A DNA stretch of 58,543 bases from MVRV01 sp964646755 (GTDB taxonomy: Bacteria > Desulfobacterota > Syntrophia > Syntrophales > Smithellaceae): NCBI GenBank assembly GCA_964646755.1, contig CAZYIE010000021.1, forward strand, positions 1 to 58,543, in the 5' to 3' direction. Both the position numbers and the translations under genes were made by a program. Positions 26,779-34,691 of the stretch are shown here, piece after piece (within the stretch, counting starts at the first letter, position 1; the number at the start of each line of letters is the position of its first letter). Under the pieces are notes generated by a model. That model saw only the letters and a program-made list of their open reading frames with translations. It did no database searches and was not told the DNA's origin.

Positions 26779-27120
26779 GTGGACGTTAAAGAAATTCAAA
26801 GACAAATTGGATTGCGTTTAAGAGAATTGAGATTGGCAAAAAACTTAAGGCAAGAAGACTTGGAAAAATGGGATTTCTCTTATCGTTATTATGGTATGAT
26901 TGAACGCGGACTTATAAATCCATCACTTGACACCCTTTTTAGGCTTTGCAAAATATTCGATGTCAGCTTGTATGAATTGTTCAGATTTTTGGAAATTGAC
27001 GGGATAACATCTGACGAACGTGAGGCTGTTGCAATTAGAATATCAAAAATTCTAAAAGAAAATAAAAAAACAAAAATTAAAAAGCTGAAAATCTTTTTAG
27101 ACGAAATTTTAATTCCCTAA
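26779..27120 (+). CDS. XRE-family helix-turn-helix regulator
   Basis: About 114 residues. The HTH spans roughly 5-62 (IGLRLRELRLAKNLRQEDLEKWDFSYRYYGMIERGLINPSLDTLFRLCKIFDVSLYEL). A Lys-rich helical tail follows. GTG 26779 is preferred because AAGGAGG lies 6 nt upstream; an ATG at 26749 is in frame but has no such site. The gene is very AT-rich. It diverges from the ICMT-like gene and may control that pair (inference). Confidence 0.85.
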   Translation: MDVKEIQRQIGLRLRELRLAKNLRQEDLEKWDFSYRYYGMIERGLINPSLDTLFRLCKIFDVSLYELFRFLEIDGITSDEREAVAIRISKILKENKKTKIKKLKIFLDEILIP

Positions 27121-27156
27121 TAATCGAGGGACACCATAATAATTATTTCTTAGTCC

Positions 27157-27996
27157 CTACCGCATTAGCAAAACAGGGATAGTGCTTTTTTGAATAACCT
27201 GAGATGTAGTACTTCCTAAAAGCAATTCCCGCAACCTGTTATGTCCATAAGCCCCCATGACCATTAATTCCACCGCATCCTCTTTAATAAACTTAATAAT
27301 TTCTATTGCTTCCTTGCCGGGTAAGATTATAACTTCGCATTCATTTTCCTGAGCCTGGGCAGCTTTTTCAATTTGGGAGGTCAAGCTTGTTGCTTTTCCC
27401 ATATTATCAGTGATAATAATAGCGGTCAGTGGCCAGGCGGCCTGTTTTGATAAACCTAAGGAAAATTCAAGTGCTTTTTGGGCCGATGGGCTGCCGTCAT
27501 AGGCGATACCCATGCTTTCTATCTCACGAAAGTTATCGGGAGTGATCATGACTGGTTTGCCGGAATGGCGTATAACAGCTTCGGCGACGGAGCCGAGCAG
27601 GCCTCCTTCTTTTAAATGAAAATGCTCACCCTTTTTTGCCATCAAAATAAAATCGGCGGTGGAGGCCTCTTCGATTATTATCTCATCGATTTTGCCAATT
27701 ATTTTTTTGATTTCCGGTTTCAGACCGGCTTTCTGGCATTGTTCGCGAAAATCATTAATAATAAAATCCGCTTTTTCATTGAGAGATTGGTGAATCGCAT
27801 CAAAAAAGCCGTCATACGGCGGCAGACCAACTGCACCGGAGATATCTGTCAGCATCGGTCCCTGAAGCAGATTAACATCTAAAACATGAAGACCGCTGAT
27901 CAGGGCATTGAGTTTAAGGGCAATATAAATTCCATACTCCAAAGCAATATTGCTATTGTTTGAACCATCGGCAGGAATGATGATTTTCTTTATCAT
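27157..27996 (-). CDS. Universal stress protein, tandem UspA domains
   Basis: 279 residues made of two Usp domains. The first begins KKIIIPADGSNNSNIALEYG. The second (from about residue 150) keeps the ATP-binding motif GAYGHNRLRELLLGSTTSQVIQKSTIPVLLMR. GGAGG precedes the ATG. It lies 29 nt downstream of the MORN-like gene in the same direction and is convergent with the XRE gene. Confidence 0.93.
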   Translation of the reverse strand: MIKKIIIPADGSNNSNIALEYGIYIALKLNALISGLHVLDVNLLQGPMLTDISGAVGLPPYDGFFDAIHQSLNEKADFIINDFREQCQKAGLKPEIKKIIGKIDEIIIEEASTADFILMAKKGEHFHLKEGGLLGSVAEAVIRHSGKPVMITPDNFREIESMGIAYDGSPSAQKALEFSLGLSKQAAWPLTAIIITDNMGKATSLTSQIEKAAQAQENECEVIILPGKEAIEIIKFIKEDAVELMVMGAYGHNRLRELLLGSTTSQVIQKSTIPVLLMR

Positions 27997-28025
27997 GATG
28001 ATAAATTCCCTCCAAAACGAACAAG

Positions 28026-28700
28026 TTATTGGGGTTTCTTGTTATCAAAATCAGCTAAGTCCTGGAGTAATCCGGCAACATCTTTTTCTTCCCAGTTTCC
28101 CGAGTTGCTGTCGGCATCACCTCTGCCTGCTATCCCGGTAGAAATACTTTCGCTATAAGTGTGAAATTTATCCACCAGCTTCCCGTTCTTATACGTTGCC
28201 TTTTCTTTTAATTCTCCATTTCTATAATAGGCGATATACGGACCTACGCGTTTATCATTTTGAAAGGCGCCCTTTTCTTTTATTTGTCCTGTTTTGTAAT
28301 AACAAATATATTCGCCGTCAAATTTACCATTTCTGAAATTTTCCTCTTCTTTTAGCTGACCCGTCTTGAAATAAATACGGTAGAGACCATCGAGTTTGCC
28401 CTTCTTGTAATTTTCCTGTTCCCTCATTCCCCCATCTTTGTAATAAGAAGTGTATTGGCCTTCTAAATTGTCATTTACGAAATTAGCTGTCTCCCTTATC
28501 TGTCCATGGTCGTAATAAGTTGTTGCCGTGCCGTTTTTTTTGCCGCGGGTAAAATGAAGTTGCGCCATAATTTGTTCATTGTGAAAATAAGAAGTATATT
28601 CACCTTCAATTCTGCCGTCTTTGATGAATTTAAGTTCCTTCAATGTGCCATTGGAATAGAACTTTTTATTTTCTTCCGGGACCGGATTTGTTTTGGCCAT
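28026..28700 (-). CDS. MORN/YwqK-type repeat protein
   Basis: 224 residues built of about seven ~23-residue repeats of the form YYxxGxxxExxxxKxGKxxGxYxxY, for example FHNEQIMAQLHFTRGKKNGTAT and KTGQLKEEENFRNGKFDGEY. This is the MORN_2/YwqK family, often labelled an antitoxin; no toxin is adjacent, so that label is not supported here. A Gly/Ser/Asp-rich tail follows. It is likely cotranscribed with the Usp gene. Confidence 0.85.
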   Translation of the reverse strand: MAKTNPVPEENKKFYSNGTLKELKFIKDGRIEGEYTSYFHNEQIMAQLHFTRGKKNGTATTYYDHGQIRETANFVNDNLEGQYTSYYKDGGMREQENYKKGKLDGLYRIYFKTGQLKEEENFRNGKFDGEYICYYKTGQIKEKGAFQNDKRVGPYIAYYRNGELKEKATYKNGKLVDKFHTYSESISTGIAGRGDADSNSGNWEEKDVAGLLQDLADFDNKKPQ

Positions 28701-28891
28701 AAATAACTACCTCTACCTTGTCAAACATATTAAAGCGTTTAGATAAAACAAGAAATCATTTGAATAATAACATGTTTTTTGAAAACAATATTATATCAAT
28801 ATTTTTAAACAATCCTCATCCATATTGCAATCAAAAAGAAGCGAGTATTCAGCAAATTTAAGCTGATTTCTCCTAAAGAAGCGATTAAAGT

Positions 28892-28921
28892 TTGACAGTA
28901 GGACGATTTATTTCTTATAAT
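28892..28921 (+). promoter_or_regulatory. Promoter of the GpsA-like gene
   Basis: TTGACA (28892-28897) and a perfect TATAAT (28916-28921) with an 18-nt spacer, 33 nt upstream of the start codon. Confidence 0.7.
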
Positions 28922-28954
28922 ATTTTTTCAAAACTATGATAAAGAGCATAATTA

Positions 28955-30070
28955 ATGATAATTCCTAATTTAGATACTACAAGAGTTGCAATTATCGGTC
29001 CTGGTCGGTTAGGCACTTCTTTTGCCTATAAACTTGGCCGTGATAACAAACGAGTTGCTATTTATTACCATGATTCTGAAGTTTGTAAAGCGATAAACAG
29101 AGATCGTTTAAATCCTATCCATTTAACCGAGGATTTAGCCAACCGTTTAGGCGGTCTGGAGAATGTTCCACGGCTTTCACCAAAAGTATATGCGACTAAC
29201 GACTTGGAACACATCGTCGAAAACAACGATTTCATTGTTTTGGCCATAACCATGAATCGCCTGCCGGAACTGCTCAACTACCTCAAGCCGATGATTGCCA
29301 AAAAGGCAGGTGATACCTGTCTTATTTCTCCGATTAAAGGTTTGATTTCCGATGAAATCTCCAAAGAGTTGATAACGCCTTCGCAGTTGATTAACAACAA
29401 CCTTTATAAGATTAAGCACAAATACGAGGTCGTCTGCATCGGAGGACCTTTTTTTGATGTGGATATTGCCTTGGGCAACCCTGTCTGTGTGACCATTGCC
29501 GGAAAAAGGCGCATTGCCGGTATTATTCGCGATGACTTGTTTAAATTTAATCGCAAAGAATTAAATTCATATTATAATTTTGATATTGTCGGCGTTGAGG
29601 CCTGTGGCGCCCTGAAAAATATTGTGGCCAATATTAAAGGACTGACAGATTCTCTGGAATTGGGTGATTCCATTCCCGGTACCATATTTGCCCGTTCGGG
29701 AGTGGAAATCCGCTCGTTGTCGCGCCTCTTGGGCGGAAGTTTTCAGGCTTTTCACAGCCAGGCCGGAGTGGGCGATATGTATGTTACTGTTTCTTCCCTG
29801 GCCAGCAAGAATTACCGCTACGGAAAATATTTTTATGAACTCTATACCGGTAATCCTATAGAAACAAATTTGCGTGTTTTAGCGAAGATTGATGGGACGC
29901 CGGAAGGCCCCAATACTATTAGAAATGTTTATAAGTACTTAGAGAAAAAAAATATGTACAGTCCGCTTTTTTCTTGTGCCCATCATATATTTAACGCCGT
30001 TGAAAACAAAAGCGCGATTAAAGATCTGGTGATTCAGGCCTGTCAATATGATAAAAGGACACAAGAATAG
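28955..30070 (+). CDS. gpsA: NAD(P)-dependent glycerol-3-phosphate dehydrogenase-like protein
   Basis: 371 residues. The Rossmann motif is VAIIGPGRLGTSFAYKLG (about 10-27). GpsA-like catalytic-region features are VEACGALKNIVANIKGL (conserved Lys in ALKN), RSGVEIRSLSRLLGG and AGVGDMYVTVSSLASKNYRYG. It would interconvert dihydroxyacetone phosphate and glycerol-3-phosphate. It is divergent from, and somewhat longer than, standard GpsA (~330), and the classical GxGxWG is replaced by GPGRLG, so substrate identity is not certain. An assembly gap follows 25 nt after the stop. The same 12-mer (GACACAAGAATA) flanks the gap, so if the contigs truly overlap, the C-terminus would end ...QEYIGP. Confidence 0.78.
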   Translation: MIIPNLDTTRVAIIGPGRLGTSFAYKLGRDNKRVAIYYHDSEVCKAINRDRLNPIHLTEDLANRLGGLENVPRLSPKVYATNDLEHIVENNDFIVLAITMNRLPELLNYLKPMIAKKAGDTCLISPIKGLISDEISKELITPSQLINNNLYKIKHKYEVVCIGGPFFDVDIALGNPVCVTIAGKRRIAGIIRDDLFKFNRKELNSYYNFDIVGVEACGALKNIVANIKGLTDSLELGDSIPGTIFARSGVEIRSLSRLLGGSFQAFHSQAGVGDMYVTVSSLASKNYRYGKYFYELYTGNPIETNLRVLAKIDGTPEGPNTIRNVYKYLEKKNMYSPLFSCAHHIFNAVENKSAIKDLVIQACQYDKRTQE

Positions 30071-30094
30071 TGATCATTTCTTCTACTGCAATAA

Positions 30095-30104
30095 NNNNNN
30101 NNNN
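30095..30104. other. Assembly gap (10 N) flanked by a 12-bp direct repeat
   Basis: GACACAAGAATA occurs at 30058-30069 and 30105-30116 on either side of the N run. This suggests overlapping contig ends rather than missing sequence. Confidence 0.9.
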
Positions 30105-30206
30105 GACACAAGAATACATAGGTCCTTGATGTAGATTAATGTACCGGATTATCCCTGATTACTGGTATCGCCGGGATAAAGAATTTTTTTATTAACAAAT
30201 TTCAAC

Positions 30207-30235
30207 TTGACAAACATTAATTTGCTGTGTTACGG
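30207..30235 (+). promoter_or_regulatory. Probable promoter of the trpB leader transcript
   Basis: TTGACA at 30207-30212 lies about 53 nt before the leader-peptide start. The -10 is poor (TTACGG at 30230-30235, 17-nt spacer). The region is placed correctly for a leader transcript. Confidence 0.45.
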
Positions 30236-30264
30236 AAATAAAAAATAAGCTTTAAGGAATAGAG

Positions 30265-30324
30265 ATGATAGCAGTAAGTTCTAATAACAACTGGTGGTGG
30301 CAGGCCTTAACAGTCTGCCCATAA
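30265..30324 (+). CDS. trpL: trp leader peptide (19 residues, three consecutive Trp codons)
   Basis: An ATG at 30265 opens a 19-codon frame ending TAA at 30322-30324. Codons 10-12 are TGG TGG TGG (30292-30300). AAGGA lies 6 nt upstream of the ATG. A short frame with a Trp run, followed at once by alternative hairpins and a terminator before a trpB-type gene, is the hallmark of ribosome-mediated attenuation. The ribosome stalls on the Trp codons when charged tRNA-Trp is scarce. Confidence 0.88.
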   Translation: MIAVSSNNNWWWQALTVCP

Positions 30325-30423
30325 GCTTAAATAAAAAATGAGCGTGGGCAGGGATATCCTTCCCATGACTTAAGCATGTAAAAATATAAATGCCGTGGGA
30401 AGAAAACCCATGGCATTTTTTTT
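30299..30423 (+). promoter_or_regulatory. trp attenuator: alternative hairpins and intrinsic terminator
   Basis: The segments can pair in two incompatible sets. Set A: GGCAG (30299-30303) with CTGCC (30315-30319); TGGG (30345-30348) with CCCA (30362-30365), closing around GGATATCC; and the terminator AATGCCGTGGG/CCCATGGCATT (30389-30417) followed by T to 30423. Set B: CTGCCCA (30315-30321) with TGGGCAG (30345-30351), which frees CTTCCCA (30359-30365) to pair with TGGGAAG (30396-30402) and break the terminator's 5' arm. A ribosome stalled on the Trp codons would cover GGCAG and favour set B, allowing read-through. Pairings are read from sequence; the regulatory logic is inferred. Confidence 0.82.
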
Positions 30424-30458
30424 GGTTTTATAAATAAATTGAAAAAAGGAGAATAATT

Positions 30459-31820
30459 ATGAAACAGGTCAAAGTGTTGTTGGAAGATCACGAAATACCC
30501 AAGCAATGGTACAACATCATGGCGGATTTACCCACGCCAATGAAACCGTCGCTGCATCCCGGTACTGGCCAGCCGGTTACCGCTGGTGATCTTGCGGCGA
30601 TTTTCCCAATGAACATTATTGAACAGGAAGTTTCCATGGAGCGCTGGATAGAAATTCCCGATGAAGTGTTGCAGAAATATCTGCTTTGGCGCCCGTCTCC
30701 CCTTTATCGGGCGCGTAATTTTGAAAAGCTGCTCGGTTGCCCGGTGCAGATTTATTACAAAAACGAAGGTGTCAGCCCCGCCGGATCGCATAAGCCCAAT
30801 GCCGCCATTCCGATGGCCTACTACAACAAGATGGCCGGCACGAAAAGGATCACTACGGAAACAGGCGCAGGCCAGTGGGGCAGTGCTCTGTCCATGGCCT
30901 GTCAGATGTTTGATCTGGTATGCCGCGTTTATATGGTGAAAGTTAGTTACGAGCAGAAACCCTATCGACGCATGATGATGAACACATGGGGCGCAGAATG
31001 TTTTCCCAGTCCCAGCACGCTGACCCAGGCCGGACGCAATGTTCTGGCAGAACATCCCGATTCTCCAGGCTCTCTGGGCATAGCGATCAGTGAAGCCATC
31101 GAAGATGCTGTAAACAGCAAGGATACGAAATACGCGCTGGGCAGCGTGTTGAATCATGTGTTGCTTTACCAGTCAATCATAGGCTTGGAAGCGCAAAAGC
31201 AGATGCAGAAACTCGGTATATATCCCGATGTCGTTATGGGTTGTTGCGGAGGTGGCAGTAATTTTGCCGGTATCGCAACACCATTTGTCTGCGATAAAAT
31301 TCACGGTAAACAGGTGAAGGTTGTCGGTGCGGAGCCAACTTCCTGCCCCAGTATGACTAAGGGTCCGTTTGCCTATGATTTTGGTGATTTAGCGAAATCA
31401 ACGCCGCTTTTGCCCATGTATACGCTTGGTCACGATTACATCCCCGCGCCGATTCATGCAGGCGGTTTGCGCTATCACGGCATGGCGCCCATTGTCAGCC
31501 ATCTGGTCCGGGAAAAGTTCATTGAACCCAGAGCTTATGACCAGTTAAAGACATTCGAGGCTGGTGTCAAGTGGGCGAGATCGGAAGGCTTTATACCAGC
31601 GCCGGAAACAAATCACGTTATTGCCGCAGTTGTGGATGAAGCTCTACGCGCGAAAGAGGAAGGCAAAGAAAAAATCATTCTCTTCAACTGGAGTGGTCAT
31701 GGTCTGGTTGATCTGGCATCCTATGATAATTATTTGTCCGGCAAACTCGAGGCTTATGAGCTGCCTGATGAAGAAATAGAAAGAGCATTAAGATCAATTA
31801 AAGATTTTCCAAAGCCATAA
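30459..31820 (+). CDS. trpB: Tryptophan synthase beta chain, TrpB2 type
   Basis: 453 residues, the longer TrpB2 form of the PLP fold type II family. The PLP-binding Lys is in SPAGSHKPNAA (about residue 111), the phosphate-binding loop is MGCCGGGSNFAG (about 257-268), and ETGAGQWGSALS marks the catalytic region. TrpB2 makes tryptophan from indole and serine and usually does not bind TrpA tightly. No trpA or other trp gene is adjacent. The Trp-codon leader upstream is independent evidence that the gene serves tryptophan supply. AAGGAG precedes the ATG. Confidence 0.93.
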   Translation: MKQVKVLLEDHEIPKQWYNIMADLPTPMKPSLHPGTGQPVTAGDLAAIFPMNIIEQEVSMERWIEIPDEVLQKYLLWRPSPLYRARNFEKLLGCPVQIYYKNEGVSPAGSHKPNAAIPMAYYNKMAGTKRITTETGAGQWGSALSMACQMFDLVCRVYMVKVSYEQKPYRRMMMNTWGAECFPSPSTLTQAGRNVLAEHPDSPGSLGIAISEAIEDAVNSKDTKYALGSVLNHVLLYQSIIGLEAQKQMQKLGIYPDVVMGCCGGGSNFAGIATPFVCDKIHGKQVKVVGAEPTSCPSMTKGPFAYDFGDLAKSTPLLPMYTLGHDYIPAPIHAGGLRYHGMAPIVSHLVREKFIEPRAYDQLKTFEAGVKWARSEGFIPAPETNHVIAAVVDEALRAKEEGKEKIILFNWSGHGLVDLASYDNYLSGKLEAYELPDEEIERALRSIKDFPKP

Positions 31821-31898
31821 AAGATAATTACTGCTAATTGCAGTACAAGTTGCCACTTTGCAAGTCATTATTACCAGTAGAGAAGAAGTAACCCAAAA

Positions 31899-31928
31899 AT
31901 ATTCCCCGCCAAAAGTGGCGGGGAATAT
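31899..31928. terminator. Hairpin between convergent trpB and lipoprotein genes
   Basis: A perfect 12-bp stem ATATTCCCCGCC/GGCGGGGAATAT with a 6-nt loop. Read on the minus strand it is followed by a T-run; read on the plus strand the tail is A/T-rich. Probably bidirectional. Downstream (about 31946-31990) is a degraded match to the 117-bp repeat (CAACGCTTCAAAC...GTTTTCAGC). Confidence 0.75.
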
Positions 31929-32017
31929 AATACTCGTTTGAGCAATTAAATCCACCAACGCTTCAAACTTTAACTCAGATTGTTTCCCTTCTTGGTGTTT
32001 TCAGCCATGTTGAAGGT

Positions 32018-32416
32018 CTAGGGATGGACTAATTTGCCGGCAATCTTTTCGTGGATTAGCCGGGAAGCCATATTGTTGCCGGCTACCCCAACGAAAATGG
32101 CAACAGAAGTCGAACCATTAGTGATATATTCAACAGAGATAATAACTTTTTCATCTTGGATAATTGCCTTGATTGTGCCTGTGGAGATTTTGCGTTCCTT
32201 TTGGATATCCTTTCCCTTGAGTTCTGTTACCGTTTTTTCACAAGCTGCCCATACCAGATCAATATCGGCTTTATAATTGCTGATCAGATTGCCGTCTTGA
32301 TAAACAAATTGTCCCGAACTAACGCTCATAACTTTACCATTCATATTTATTGCAGCGTCACATCCAGCAAGAATGCCCAGCAATAAAAGCAATAAAAAAA
32401 GTATATTTTTCTCCAT
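32018..32416 (-). CDS. Small lipoprotein, DUF3568-like
   Basis: 132 residues. A lipoprotein signal peptide (KNILFLLLLLLGILAGC) has its lipobox Cys at about residue 18. The mature part is a small beta-rich domain with VMSVSSGQFVYQDG and a Gly-rich end (VAIFVGVAGNNMASRLIHEKIAGKL). ATG 32416 is chosen because GAGGTGG lies just upstream and it avoids overlap with the rhomboid gene; an earlier in-frame start at 32524 would lie inside that gene. Function is unknown. Confidence 0.82.
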   Translation of the reverse strand: MEKNILFLLLLLLGILAGCDAAINMNGKVMSVSSGQFVYQDGNLISNYKADIDLVWAACEKTVTELKGKDIQKERKISTGTIKAIIQDEKVIISVEYITNGSTSVAIFVGVAGNNMASRLIHEKIAGKLVHP

Positions 32417-32439
32417 GGGTCCACCTCGCAAATGAATTT

Positions 32440-33270
32440 TTAATACATAACAGAATAAGCTGCTGCCCAAATCAAAACTCCCGTTGTGATTAAAACACAG
32501 GTTGCGGCCAAAAGTTTCTGCCATGCTGTTTCTTGGGTTTTATCATTATACCCCATAAGAAAAGCGAGCCCGATTCCCGAGAGTAGTCCGCCGCCATGTG
32601 CCCAGTTATTGATACCGCTGATTAATATTCCAAAGATGATAAGTCCCGCAACCCAGCCCAACGCTTGCTTGTAGATGCCTTGACCGTAATAGCCGCCGCG
32701 GCTTTTGCCGTAATATATGATCGCGCCGATTAATCCACAGATACTGGCTGAAGCACCGATAGTGAAAGGAACGCCGAATATTAAAGAAACAATATAACCG
32801 GCAATTCCGCTGAGGATGTATATATTTAAGAAACGATAAAGGCCGAACTCCTGCAGAATAAAAGGTCCTAGCTGGGCGAGCGCCATCATGTTAAAGAAAA
32901 TATGTAAAATGCTGCCATGTAAAAAAGATGCGGAAATTAAACTCCAGTAATGCTGAAATTGGAAAATGGGAATAGTGCCAGTAGCGCCTAATAAAAAAAG
33001 GCTTTTATTCGATGGTGATAAAAACTCGAAAGCACTGCCTCTGTCGGAAAATATTTCTCCGGGACTTAAAAGAAGCGCGAAAAGGTAAAAGGAAACATTA
33101 GCATATATGATGGTCTTTACAGGGTCCAAAGTGAGAAACAGGTTGCGGATAAATCCGGCTGTATTGTGAAGCCCCGGGTGTTTAAGTCCGCAGTAAGGGC
33201 AGATCGGTTCATCGGAACTGATCAACTTGCGGCAATTGGGGCAAAGAATAGATTTTCTTTCAGAGGACAT
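32440..33270 (-). CDS. Rhomboid-family intramembrane serine protease with N-terminal zinc ribbon
   Basis: 276 residues. An N-terminal zinc ribbon (CPNCRK...CPYCG, about 10-27) precedes six or more membrane helices. The rhomboid fold shows SASFLHGSILHIFFNMMAL (H..H..N), the nucleophile in IGASASICGLIGA (Ser in GAS; the following residue is Ala rather than the usual Gly), and the catalytic His in NWAHGGGLLSG. It cleaves membrane-spanning substrates. It lies 24 nt upstream of the lipoprotein gene. Confidence 0.9.
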   Translation of the reverse strand: MSSERKSILCPNCRKLISSDEPICPYCGLKHPGLHNTAGFIRNLFLTLDPVKTIIYANVSFYLFALLLSPGEIFSDRGSAFEFLSPSNKSLFLLGATGTIPIFQFQHYWSLISASFLHGSILHIFFNMMALAQLGPFILQEFGLYRFLNIYILSGIAGYIVSLIFGVPFTIGASASICGLIGAIIYYGKSRGGYYGQGIYKQALGWVAGLIIFGILISGINNWAHGGGLLSGIGLAFLMGYNDKTQETAWQKLLAATCVLITTGVLIWAAAYSVMY

Positions 33271-33408
33271 AATTAATCCCTTGGAGACTCGATTTTGATA
33301 GGTTAATTAACAAGAATATGACTAGTTGTAAAGAAAAATGCCACTTACATTGACGGCTCTGATCCGGAAATGGTATTAACTGTTCAATGAATAAATGAGG
33401 TGACAGTT

Positions 33409-34596
33409 GTGCAAGTTAGAGATCGCTTCACGATAAAGATAGAAAGAATTGCCTTCGGTGGTGAAGGGGTAGGACGTAAAGACAACCTTGTAGTTTTTGT
33501 TCCCTTTGCCGCTCCGGAGGATGAGCTGGAAATTGAGATTACGCAGCGCAAAAAAAAATTCGCCCGCGGTAAAATATTAAATATTATCAAATCTTCTCCC
33601 TTGCGGGCAAAGCCGTTGTGTAATTATTATGAAAGCTGCGGGGGTTGTTGTTATCAGCATATAAGTTACGGGCAGCAGTTGGAAATTAAAAAAAGGCAAG
33701 TTGAAGAAGCGTTTGTGAAGATTGGCCGGATCAGCGCGCCACCGGTTGCGGCGGCGGTAGCTTCTTCACCCAGCTATCATTACCGGGGCAAAGCGCAATG
33801 CCATCAGATAAGATCATCTACCGGATTCAAACTGGGGTTTCTTGATATTTCCGGCGGTAAAATTGTGGATATTGAACGCTGTGAAATCATGGAAGAAACA
33901 ATAAATGAGAAAATCGGCAGGCTCAGAGAAAATGCATTCAGGAGCAATGAAAAGGATGCCCGCCTGACCATCTGGTCGGATTTGCCAAACGAGCACGAAG
34001 TCAAAAAAGGGCAAATCAGGCGTGTGGTCAAAGGTAAAGAATTTTTAGTTTCTTCCGGCGGGTTTTTTCAGAATAACTTGTTTTTAACGGAAAGCATGGT
34101 GGATGAAGTTTGCCGCATGGCTTTATCAGGCAAATTAAATACAGTGGTTGATGTCTATTGCGGCTGCGGTCTTTTTTCCATTTTTCTCGCGCCGTTCGCT
34201 AAAGAAGTATTCGGGATTGAATTAAACCCCAAGGCGGTGAAATTTGCTCAAATTAACGCCGAAAAAGAAAATATAAAAAATGTAAAGTTTGTTTGCGGAG
34301 ATGCCGGGGAAGAATTATTAAAGATGAAACATTTAACGCTGTACGGGTCACTTGATATGCTGATTATTGATCCACCACGTATCGGCTGCAGCGCATCAGT
34401 TCTTCAGGCCATTGCCGGCTTGCAGCCGCAGATGATAATTTATGTTTCCTGTAATCCGGTGACGCAAGCGCGGGATATTAAAATTTTGAAAGAATCCGGA
34501 TATAAGCTATCGGTCCTTCTGCCTTTTGATATGTTTCCCCAGACGCAGCATATTGAAGTCATTGCTTTGCTGGAACTTGGGAAAAAACCTGGATGA
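33409..34596 (+). CDS. rlmD: 23S rRNA (uracil-5-)-methyltransferase RlmD-like
   Basis: About 395 residues. A TRAM domain (about 1-60) is followed by an iron-sulfur site CNYYESCGGC with a fourth Cys in DIERC, then the SAM domain (VVDVYCGCGLFSIFLA). The catalytic Cys is in YVSCNPVTQARDIK and the base-binding motif is IIDPPRIG. The start is probably GTG 33409 (GAGGTGA 5 nt upstream); GTG 33400 is also in frame. It methylates U at C5 in 23S rRNA; TrmA/RlmC-type specificity cannot be excluded. Confidence 0.9.
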   Translation: MQVRDRFTIKIERIAFGGEGVGRKDNLVVFVPFAAPEDELEIEITQRKKKFARGKILNIIKSSPLRAKPLCNYYESCGGCCYQHISYGQQLEIKKRQVEEAFVKIGRISAPPVAAAVASSPSYHYRGKAQCHQIRSSTGFKLGFLDISGGKIVDIERCEIMEETINEKIGRLRENAFRSNEKDARLTIWSDLPNEHEVKKGQIRRVVKGKEFLVSSGGFFQNNLFLTESMVDEVCRMALSGKLNTVVDVYCGCGLFSIFLAPFAKEVFGIELNPKAVKFAQINAEKENIKNVKFVCGDAGEELLKMKHLTLYGSLDMLIIDPPRIGCSASVLQAIAGLQPQMIIYVSCNPVTQARDIKILKESGYKLSVLLPFDMFPQTQHIEVIALLELGKKPG

Positions 34597-34691
34597 TATT
34601 AAAATGCGTATAGGATAAACTGATTGACATAATAAAGGGATAGATGTACTGAAGTGTCACAATTAGCCAGCAGCAGAAGTAAGGCAGCAAT

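Noticed and set aside
28026..28700. Toxin-antitoxin module
   Set aside because: The YwqK/MORN repeats alone do not show an antitoxin function and no toxin-like gene is adjacent.
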